Source: CAZVJA01 sp964626885 (lineage in GTDB: Bacteria; Planctomycetota; Planctomycetia; Planctomycetales; Planctomycetaceae). Taken from it: a DNA stretch of 12,420 nucleotides. Below, piece by piece: positions 1-7,832 of the stretch. The stretch is from NCBI GenBank assembly GCA_964626885.1, contig CAZVJA010000156.1:1-12420 (forward strand). The letters are read 5' to 3'. Made by a program: the position numbers and the translations under genes. The notes under the pieces were generated by a model that made no database searches, was not told the origin of the DNA, and worked only from the letters and a program-made list of their open reading frames with translations. How positions within the stretch are numbered: position 1 is the first letter of the stretch; the number at the start of each line of letters is the position of its first letter.

Positions 1-1218
1 GCCATCAGCGTGCTGGGGCTAGTGCTGCTGTTGGGTGTGGTGGAAGCGATCGTCGGGTTTTCGCCGGCCGGTTCACCTGTGGCACACTGGGCCGGCTTGT
101 TGAATCCGTATCGCACGCTGATGAGCATTTTGAGTCCGCTCGCGACACATTACAGTCTCGACGCAGTCTCCGTGGCCAAGTGGGATTTTCTGGCGGTAAT
201 GGGGGGGCTGACGGTGGCCATCAACCTCATCACCACGTTGCGGTTGCGGGTCTGGAATCCGTCCCGGGCGACGTTTTCTCAGGCAACATTGCAGGCGACC
301 GAAGAGGCGGAACGGAACGCACCACGCACGAAAGCCGCAAGCCGGTCCATCTGGAACCGGCCGGTTGTCTGGCGGGAAATTCGCACGAAAGCCTACGGAC
401 GGAAGATCCTGGCCATCAAAGCGGCCTTTGTGGTTCTGGCCCTGTTCGCGACGATTTATCTCTCACGCGGGGCGGCAGCGGGAGAATTGATTCTCGGAAT
501 GATTACCCCGACCGGCTTCGCGTTTGTCGGACTGGCGATTGTCAGCCTGATGCTGGTGAACGCTCAAGCGGTCACGGCACTCACTTCCGAGCGGGACGGC
601 AAGACGCTCGAACTGCTGCTCATGACCGATATCACCTCGAAAGAGTTCATCTACGGCAAGCTCGGCGGAGTGCTCTACAACGCCAAGGAAGTCATCCTCA
701 TTCCGTTAGCGCTCGCCGCCTACCAGGTTTACCTGGGGAACGTGACGATCGAGAACTTCGTCTATCTTTTGGTCGGTTACTGCGTGCTGGTGCTGTTTGC
801 GGCGATGCTCGGTCTGCACTCCGGGCTGAGTTACGACAGCTCCCGCGGGGCAATCGCCAACAGCTTGGGAACCGTCTTCTTCCTGTTCATCGGCATCTTC
901 ATCTTCATGCTGCTGCTGCTGGAGGCGCGATCGTCGTTCGCCCAGCAGTTCGCGAGCTTTGTGGTGTTCATCCTGGCGGGGAGCATCGCGCTCTACGCGT
1001 CATTGTCGTACAAGAATCCGTCGAACGCCCTGAAGATCGCCGCCGGCGTGCTGCCCTTTCTCACTTTTTACGCCATTACCGAGTTTCTGCTGAAAGGAAC
1101 CCTCGGCGTCTGCATCTCAATCTCGGCGGCTTATGGCTTTACGACGCTGGCGATGCTGATCCCGTCGGTCAGTGAATTCGACGTGGCCCTCGGACGTTCC
1201 ACGCTCGACAAGGGCTGA
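1..1218 (+). CDS. ABC-2 type transporter permease, 5'-truncated by window edge
   Basis: This is the C-terminal part of an integral membrane permease of an ABC transporter, moving an unidentified substrate across the cytoplasmic membrane with a separate ATPase. The frame is open to base 1 (A-I-S before the GTG at 10), so the true start lies outside the window. Numbering from that GTG, a hydrophobic segment at about 60-80 closes one membrane block. A charged linker (about 85-130, ending NRPVVWREIRTKAYGRK) leads into a second block with hydrophobic segments near 134-151, 163-187, 226-242, 250-272, 286-304, 313-332, 342-361 and 366-386. The stretch around 192-224 (SERDGKTLELLLMTDITSKE) matches the conserved cytoplasmic ABC-2 motif. 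The layout suggests two permease halves in one chain. The partner ATPase gene is not in view and would be expected upstream. Stop TGA at 1216. Confidence 0.85.
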   Translation, partial: AISVLGLVLLLGVVEAIVGFSPAGSPVAHWAGLLNPYRTLMSILSPLATHYSLDAVSVAKWDFLAVMGGLTVAINLITTLRLRVWNPSRATFSQATLQATEEAERNAPRTKAASRSIWNRPVVWREIRTKAYGRKILAIKAAFVVLALFATIYLSRGAAAGELILGMITPTGFAFVGLAIVSLMLVNAQAVTALTSERDGKTLELLLMTDITSKEFIYGKLGGVLYNAKEVILIPLALAAYQVYLGNVTIENFVYLLVGYCVLVLFAAMLGLHSGLSYDSSRGAIANSLGTVFFLFIGIFIFMLLLLEARSSFAQQFASFVVFILAGSIALYASLSYKNPSNALKIAAGVLPFLTFYAITEFLLKGTLGVCISISAAYGFTTLAMLIPSVSEFDVALGRSTLDKG

Positions 1219-1475
1219 CGGCCCTCCGACACCGGCCAACCGCGCCGTGACCCCCGAGCGCGCTTCGCGAACGACACGAAGAATGGATTTGAGCGAAGGG
1301 CAGGGGATTCCTCTCGGTGGGATTCCAGCGGAAACACAGCACCGAAATCGCGGGACACCCGAACCTCGGGCGCTGCGAACCCGGGGAACACACGATTCTC
1401 GCGGCTTACTTCGGCGGCGAGCTGCAGTAGGTCGGGGCGCGTGACGTTGGGCTGCCAATGATGCTGTCGCGACAT
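1131..1475 (-). CDS. Possible small hypothetical protein overlapping the permease 3' end
   Basis: This is a 114-codon ORF starting MSRQHHWQPNVTRPDLLQLA. In its favour, a good Shine-Dalgarno-like GGGAGAG lies six bases before the ATG at 1475. The first ~30 codons have GC-biased third positions and could form a helix, and the ORF follows the 1539-1820 gene on the same strand with a 63-base gap. Against it, the last 88 bases are antisense to the permease, the second half is low in hydrophobic residues and rich in Arg, Ser and Pro like non-coding GC-rich DNA, and I recognise no family. It could be a real small gene, a decayed gene whose first part alone was coding, or chance. No function is proposed. 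Confidence 0.25.
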   Translation of the reverse strand: MSRQHHWQPNVTRPDLLQLAAEVSRENRVFPGFAAPEVRVSRDFGAVFPLESHREESPALRSNPFFVSFAKRARGSRRGWPVSEGRQPLSSVERPRATSNSLTDGISIASVVKP

Positions 1476-1538
1476 CGCTTCTCTCCCTGGTCAATCCATC
1501 GAGTCAGTCAATCCTCCGTCGGATGATCGCGAACACTC
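1219..1538. other. Convergent spacer, mostly without recognised features
   Basis: This 320-base stretch lies between the permease (+) and the 93-residue minus-strand gene. Apart from the doubtful ORF at 1131-1475 it shows only a short dyad at 1358-1370 (cccga-acc-tcggg). I see no T-tract terminator on either strand, no RNA gene and no repeat. Confidence 0.5.
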
Positions 1539-1820
1539 TCAATGGTGTGCGTCGGCGGGGACGATTGCCAGTGACAATCGGGGGGCCGGCTCCTTCGCTC
1601 GCGCCATCTGGTCCAATTGCCGCTCGATCATCTCCAGCCGTCGGGCGATCTCATCGCGGCGCGTGGCCCAGCGTTTTTGCCATGAGGTGAGAAGCGTCTC
1701 CACCGCCTCGTCTTCCTGCCGCCCCTGGTCGAGCGAATTGTGCAATCGCAAGAGCGATTGTCCCAGTCGCGACTTGGCAAGGACAAAGGAGGGACGGCCC
1801 GCGCGAGGAGACGAGGTCAT
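1539..1820 (-). CDS. Small hypothetical helical protein (93 aa)
   Basis: This is an unrecognised small soluble protein. The open frame extends upstream to 2096, but that part looks non-coding. The ATG at 1820 is preceded by GGAG (complement of 1827-1830) with six bases of spacing, so I start there. Residues 1-12 are Ser/Pro/Arg-rich and probably disordered. Residues 15-31 (AKSRLGQSLLRLHNSLD) and 36-77 form an amphipathic, charged helix. The part at about 55-74 (DEIARRLEMIERQLDQMARA) has a hydrophobic spacing compatible with a short coiled coil. The tail is hydrophobic, then ends in Asp-Ala-His-His. There is no signal peptide, membrane segment or cysteine. It lies downstream of the methyltransferase and clpC on the same strand, but the 202-base spacer argues for its own promoter. 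A structural or adaptor role is possible but only a guess. Confidence 0.6.
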   Translation of the reverse strand: MTSSPRAGRPSFVLAKSRLGQSLLRLHNSLDQGRQEDEAVETLLTSWQKRWATRRDEIARRLEMIERQLDQMARAKEPAPRLSLAIVPADAHH

Positions 1821-1910
1821 GCATGGCTCCAAAGGTGGGAAGCTGTAGGGGGTGGTTTCCGCGGCTCTGCTTTGCTGTGCGTAAATTCGATCGGATGCGG
1901 GCCTGGGGAA

Positions 1911-1980
1911 ACTTAAACGGTTTAACAGTTTTGGAAAAACAGGTCGGGTCACGGTCACGTTATCACCTGCGTGATGTGAA
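1911..1980. promoter_or_regulatory. Cluster of short dyads upstream of the 93-aa gene
   Basis: The spacer upstream of the gene ending at 1539 contains an AT-rich 13-base palindrome at 1913-1925 (TTAAAC-G-GTTTAA). It also has a tandem GTCACG at 1949-1959 and an ATCAC-ctgc-GTGAT dyad at 1962-1975. AT-rich palindromes stand out in this GC-rich context and could be operator or promoter elements. No convincing -35/-10 pair could be fixed, so the regulatory role is an inference. Confidence 0.3.
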
Positions 1981-2022
1981 CGACTTGCAGCAACGAAACA
2001 ACCGCACCTCTGTACACGCCGT

Positions 2023-2730
2023 TTAACTCTCACAAAGCCATCCGGCAATGGTCCAGTGGCGATCAGATGTCTGATTCGCCCATTCGACCGGTACATCCAG
2101 ACTTTTCAGCATGTCCCGCACTTCATCGAGCGTGAGTGCGGCACGGAGCGACGCGCGGAACATGGCTTGTTGATGTGAGTTCGTGTCCCCAGCATAGGTC
2201 TGCACCAGATGGTCGACGGCCGCATAATCGTCAGGACGCAATAAATCGCGGGCGAATAAGAGGCCGGGACGATGCGCGATCCGCAGCATTTCGCGGAAGG
2301 CGGCATGAGGTTCCGGAATGTGGTGGATAATGCTGTTCGAGATGACTGCGTCCCGACTGCCGGATTTCCAGCGAAGATTCTTCGCGTCGCCCACATGACA
2401 GGAGATCACCGCTTCGAGACCGGCATCCGCGATGTTCCTGGCTGCCAGCCGCACCATCTGGAACGACATGTCCACAGCATGTACCTGGATTGGCCATGGC
2501 AATGATCGCCGGCAGAGCTCGATTGGGATCAGGGCGGTTCCGGTCCCCAAGTCGAGAACTTGCATGGGATGCGCGGCATCCCATTCCGCCGCTGTCGGCG
2601 GCTTATCGGTGAAGCTTCGCAGGAGATCATCAACGAACACGCGATTCACTGCGCTGTGGTCCATCGCGTCGTAATCGACGGCCTCCTGCTCGGTGTCCAT
2701 CACTTCCGGTTCGAGCGTGCGGGGGATCAT
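2023..2730 (-). CDS. Class I SAM-dependent methyltransferase
   Basis: This is a cytoplasmic methyltransferase (235 aa) with the Rossmann-type fold that transfers a methyl group from S-adenosylmethionine; the acceptor is unknown. Motif I is visible at 58-66 (VLDLGTGTA). The acidic residue that binds the SAM ribose is D87 (HAVDMS), followed by a GDAKNL segment at 114-119 and a DAVISNSIIHHIPEP segment at 127-141, as in the UbiE/Methyltransf_11/25 families. The N-terminal ~50 residues are acidic and probably form a helical cap that helps recognise the substrate. The ATG at 2730 lacks a clear Shine-Dalgarno sequence (AAGCTCCTT precedes it). An internal ATG at residue 11, preceded by GGAAG, is an alternative start. 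The gene follows clpC on the same strand, but a strong terminator intervenes, so it is probably transcribed separately. Confidence 0.85.
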   Translation of the reverse strand: MIPRTLEPEVMDTEQEAVDYDAMDHSAVNRVFVDDLLRSFTDKPPTAAEWDAAHPMQVLDLGTGTALIPIELCRRSLPWPIQVHAVDMSFQMVRLAARNIADAGLEAVISCHVGDAKNLRWKSGSRDAVISNSIIHHIPEPHAAFREMLRIAHRPGLLFARDLLRPDDYAAVDHLVQTYAGDTNSHQQAMFRASLRAALTLDEVRDMLKSLDVPVEWANQTSDRHWTIAGWLCES

Positions 2731-2830
2731 AAGGAGCTTTCAGAGGTCAGCGATCAGGTATAGGGGACGTGCGGAAATCCAAGCTGTGACTTGTCGTCGG
2801 TCGCCCGCCATTTTACCCGCGTGAAAACGA

Positions 2831-2870
2831 AAAGCCCCGGCCAACTTGACCGGGGCTTCGATTTATTCAC
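2831..2870 (-). terminator. Intrinsic terminator of clpC
   Basis: A perfect 9-bp stem is formed by AAGCCCCGG (2832-2840) and CCGGGGCTT (2850-2858) with a 9-base loop. Read on the minus strand, the hairpin is followed by TTTCGTTTTCAC, a T-rich tail, as expected for a rho-independent terminator. It lies about 60 bases past the clpC stop and before the methyltransferase gene. Confidence 0.85.
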
Positions 2871-2891
2871 AGTGTTCAAACTTCGCCGCGA

Positions 2892-2910
2892 CCGGGGATC
2901 GATTCCCCGG
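2892..2910 (-). repeat. Second hairpin just past the clpC stop
   Basis: A 7-bp stem is formed by CCGGGGA (2892-2898) and TCCCCGG (2904-2910) around a 5-base loop, eight bases after the clpC stop codon. It has no T-tract. It may protect the 3' end of the mRNA or reinforce the terminator at 2832-2858. Confidence 0.45.
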
Positions 2911-2917
2911 ACGGTCG

Positions 2918-5449
<2,532 letters not shown>

Positions 5450-6037
5450 CGGAGTCTCTCCGGTTGTTGACTGTATTCGCCGGCGGGATGGTTCCCGACC
5501 GGTTCCTACAAAGGTTGCCCAAACGGCGATCAATAGGCCGCCGAGCCTACCAACAATACATCACACACGGCCGAAGACCGGCGGATTTCCCGCTGCCGTC
5601 TGATCTTAGGGAGCCGACCGTGGCGCAAACGCCGGTTGCATCGCCCCACGGGCCGAGCGGACCCTCCAATCGTTACAGCCGGTCCCGCCTGAACTTCGGT
5701 TTCTCGGTCGCCCGAATTCTAGTCCCCGACCCCCCCGGAGGCAAGACAGGGGTTTTGCCGCGGCAGCACCTCTGGGCTAGTCCGCATGATTGCGTGATTT
5801 CAGATGATGTCTCAGAAGCTCGACTCACTTCACCCCTCTTCCCTCGCGGGAGAGGGGCCGGGGGTGAGGGGGCGAGAACAAGTAGACGGTACACCGTACT
5901 GATCGCAGAGTTTTTCCTGGTTCGGCAACACCATCGCGCGTTGCAAAAACCGCCCAACTTCGCAGACAATCGATGCGAAATAAATAACATTTTTCACCGC
6001 AATCTTTCTCCGTGTGCAAGCCCGGCAAGAACTTCCC
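5450..6037. other. Divergent spacer between clpC and the thiamine gene
   Basis: This 588-base spacer separates two divergent genes and must hold both promoters. I could not fix a convincing -35/-10 pair for either gene. It contains a dyad-rich repeat at 5830-5875 (listed separately) and a small hairpin, GGCAA/TTGCC, near 5740-5760. I looked for the conserved CTGAGA core of a TPP riboswitch upstream of the thiamine gene and did not see it. No RNA gene or credible ORF was recognised. Confidence 0.5.
5830..5875. repeat. GC-rich dyad intergenic repeat (CCCCTC...GAGGGG type)
   Basis: CCCCTCT (5833-5839) pairs with AGAGGGG (5851-5857), with an inner CCC/GGG, giving a hairpin. The flanking TCACCCC (5830-5836) can alternatively pair with GGGGTGA (5861-5867), so two structures compete. 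Read on the minus strand it begins CCCCCTCACCCCCGGCCCC. I recall near-identical elements scattered between genes of many GC-rich bacteria, so I take it as a dispersed REP-like repeat. A second copy is not visible in this window. Confidence 0.6.
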
Positions 6038-7120
6038 ATGCAATCCCGCGAACCGCATTCCGCTGACCGCATTGCCACCCTGCGGATTCTCGACGCCGCC
6101 GCGAACCGCGCCCGTGAAGCACTCCGTGTGATCGAGGACTTTACCCGCTTCACTCTCGATGATGCTCATCTCACCGGGCTGCTCAAGAACCTGCGGCACG
6201 ACCTGACCGCGGCGCTATCGGCATTTCCGCTGAATGACCTGCTGGCGGCCCGCGACACTTTGCAGGATGTCGGGACCAGCATCACCACCGCAGCCGAGTC
6301 GCAGCGATCTTCGCCGGCCGACGTTGCCACCGCGGCTTTCAAACGTTTGCAGGAAGCGCTCCGCACACTCGAAGAGTTCGGCAAGCTGCCGAGCGCCGGC
6401 ACGGGGACGGGAGCCGAACTTGGTCAGCGCATCGAAGCGCTCCGCTACCAGGTTTACACGTTGGAAAAAGCAGTGAGCGGCACGCGGCTGAACCGTGACA
6501 GGCTGGCCGGGAAGAATCTGTATCTCCTGGCGACAGAATCTCTTTGCCCGCGCGGCTACGAAGCGACGATCCGCGGCGCGCTCGCGGGGGGCGTCGCCGT
6601 CGTCCAGGTCCGCGAGAAATCAATGCCCGACCGGCAACTCATCGACCTTGGCCGACGAGTGCGCGCCTGGACCCGGGAGGCGGGAGCGCTCTACATCATG
6701 AACGACCGGGCCGATCTGGCGGTCCTCACCGACGCCGACGGCGTGCACGTCGGGCAGGAGGAACTGACGGTCCGCGAAGCTCGCCAGATTGTCGGGCCGG
6801 ATCGGCTGGTCGGCCTTTCGACGCACGGTATTGAACAGGCGCGGCAAGCGGTATTCGACGGAGCGGACTATCTCGGCGTCGGGCCGGTCTTTCCGTCGGG
6901 AACCAAGTCATTCGACAGCTTGGCGGGACTCGAATTTGTGCGGCAGGCCGCCGCGGAGATTTCACTCCCGTGGTACGCCATCGGCGGCATCACGTCCGCG
7001 AACATCGAAGAGGTGGTGGCTGCCGGTGCGACACGCGTTGCGGTGAGCGCCGCAATCTGCGGGGCGGACGACCCGGCTACATCCGCAAGGGAGTTGAATG
7101 GCTGGCTGACGAACGGCTGA
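6038..7120 (+). CDS. thiE: Thiamine-phosphate synthase ThiE with N-terminal ThiD2-like domain
   Basis: The C-terminal domain joins hydroxymethylpyrimidine diphosphate (HMP-PP) and thiazole phosphate into thiamine phosphate in the cytoplasm. From the ATG at 6038 (360 aa), residues 158-355 carry ThiE hallmarks: QVREK (190-194), IMNDRADLA (220-228), GVHVGQEE (235-242), STH (261-263), YLGVGPVFPSGTK (278-290), AIGGIT (314-319) and VAVSAAI (334-340). Residues about 12-145 (ILDAAANRAREALRVIEDFTRF, in two parts) match the extension that Pfam calls ThiD2, reported as an HMP-phosphate kinase. The fusion would then catalyse two successive steps. The same frame opens at a GTG at 6014, but conserved sequence begins after the ATG. 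No strong Shine-Dalgarno sequence is seen. No other thi gene is adjacent and no TPP riboswitch was found, so regulation is unknown. Confidence 0.93.
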   Translation: MQSREPHSADRIATLRILDAAANRAREALRVIEDFTRFTLDDAHLTGLLKNLRHDLTAALSAFPLNDLLAARDTLQDVGTSITTAAESQRSSPADVATAAFKRLQEALRTLEEFGKLPSAGTGTGAELGQRIEALRYQVYTLEKAVSGTRLNRDRLAGKNLYLLATESLCPRGYEATIRGALAGGVAVVQVREKSMPDRQLIDLGRRVRAWTREAGALYIMNDRADLAVLTDADGVHVGQEELTVREARQIVGPDRLVGLSTHGIEQARQAVFDGADYLGVGPVFPSGTKSFDSLAGLEFVRQAAAEISLPWYAIGGITSANIEEVVAAGATRVAVSAAICGADDPATSARELNGWLTNG

Positions 7121-7137
7121 CGAACCGAAGCGGTTCG
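7121..7137 (+). terminator. Hairpin directly after the thiE stop
   Basis: A perfect 7-bp stem, CGAACCG/CGGTTCG, with a 3-base AAG loop begins at the base after the TGA. It lacks a following T-tract, so it is at best a weak or factor-assisted terminator, or an mRNA-stabilising stem. Confidence 0.4.
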
Positions 7138-7253
7138 GCCTCAGGTAGCCATCACAGAGTGACCCACTGCCCGCGCCAGTTGCACGTTGACGCATCCCAC
7201 TTTCCGTGTTGGAATCAAATGTGCCGCTTTCCGTCATTTAGCAGGAAGATTGG

Positions 7254-7318
7254 GTGCCACTGGCTATGCCAGTGTCGATCGCTCATACAGCCTCTAACAC
7301 TGGCGGAGCCAGTGGCAC
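7254..7318. repeat. REP-like double hairpin (GTGCCACTGGC inverted pair)
   Basis: An 11-base inverted repeat, GTGCCACTGGC (7254-7264) and GCCAGTGGCAC (7308-7318), bounds a 65-base unit. Each end is itself a small hairpin: CACTGGC-tat-GCCAGTG (7258-7274) and CACTGGC-gga-GCCAGTG (7298-7314). Two head-to-head palindromic units around a 23-base spacer is the arrangement of BIME-type elements made of REP sequences. I recall similar GTGCCACTGGC sequences between planctomycete genes. No REP-associated transposase is present here. Confidence 0.65.
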
Positions 7319-7414
7319 ACGCGAGTGAACGTTGATCGTCGTCCGAGAACTTGCCATGCAGTTTTTCGATCATGCAACAACCGACCGACAAGCATTCCTC
7401 AAGCAACTCGTTCT

Positions 7415-7477
7415 TTCGAAGGTGCGCACGGGTGCGCGCACCTTCGAAGCACATCTTCGAAGGCGCGCATCTTCGAA
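7415..7477. repeat. TTCGAA palindrome cluster
   Basis: A perfect 13-bp stem is formed by TTCGAAGGTGCGC (7415-7427) and GCGCACCTTCGAA (7436-7448) with an 8-base loop. Seven bases on, a second smaller dyad, TTCGAAG-gcgcgcat-CTTCGAA (7456-7477), repeats the same ends with an 8-base loop and a related sequence. A further TTCGAA, within ACCTTCGAACC, lies at 7582-7587. It lacks a T-tract on either side, so it is not a standard intrinsic terminator. It may be a dispersed palindromic repeat or a protein-binding array. Confidence 0.6.
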
Positions 7478-7641
7478 CGAACGACGGAACTCGCGACTAG
7501 GCAGGCGGTTACACTTTTCGACAACCTCGCAAATCGGTGAAGAAAAGTGCGGGGGGGCAAACAGGTCGAATTTTGAGCACCTTCGAACCTTTTCGCGAGC
7601 TTTGGGACGAGTTCTTCGCGGCAACGTCGGAGCAACTTCGT

Positions 7642-7707
7642 GACAAGACGAGAGACTAGAGATGAGAGAGGAGAGTCACAAAGAAGAAGACGGAAGATGG
7701 AGGGTGG
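7642..7707. other. Purine-rich tract upstream of the hydrolase
   Basis: About 66 bases on the plus strand are strongly biased to A and G, for example GAAGAAGACGGAAGATGGAG, with only scattered C or T. It starts about 190 bases before the hydrolase ATG. It may be a degenerate simple repeat or part of the 5' untranslated region. No function can be assigned. Confidence 0.4.
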
Positions 7708-7832
7708 CTGTTCCTGAAGCCCGAAGCCGGACCACCCGACGCCCGATCGCTGTTCGCTGAATCCTGTTCGCGATACGCTGCCGTGATCCCTGAAGAAAAA
7801 ATAGACCGACGAATTGGCGAAGGACGATCACA

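Larger units (their letters stand above)
7121..7832. other. Long repeat-rich non-coding spacer
   Basis: The stretch between thiE and the hydrolase holds no credible ORF; those that exist are short, lack a ribosome binding site and run through inverted repeats. It contains, in order, the hairpin at 7121-7137, a REP-like hairpin pair at 7254-7318, a cluster of TTCGAA dyads at 7415-7477 with another TTCGAA at 7582-7587, and a purine-rich tract at about 7642-7707. The promoter of the hydrolase should lie in the last ~100 bases but was not identified with confidence. Confidence 0.6.

Noticed and set aside
180..1175. 331-codon plus-strand ORF inside the permease
   Set aside because: It is a shifted frame of the permease, rich in Arg, Gly and His, with no hydrophobic segments or known motif.
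1821..2096. N-terminal extension of the 93-aa protein to 2096
   Set aside because: The extension overlaps the methyltransferase end, reads through the dyad-rich spacer, and has Arg/Ser/His-rich non-coding composition; the ATG at 1820 has its own GGAG.
5450..5533. 28-residue extension of ClpC upstream of MYERFTDRAR
   Set aside because: ClpC proteins start at or very near MYERFT, and a Shine-Dalgarno sequence precedes that ATG.
5880..6037. TPP riboswitch upstream of thiE
   Set aside because: The conserved CTGAGA and ACCTGA-type cores were looked for by eye and not found.
5464..6066. 200-codon ORF in the clpC-thiE spacer
   Set aside because: It crosses the dyad repeat and overlaps the start of thiE, has low-complexity composition and has no recognisable domain.
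7415..7477. CRISPR-like or intrinsic terminator reading of the TTCGAA cluster
   Set aside because: There are only two unequal dyads without unique spacers of constant length, and no T-tract follows either stem.
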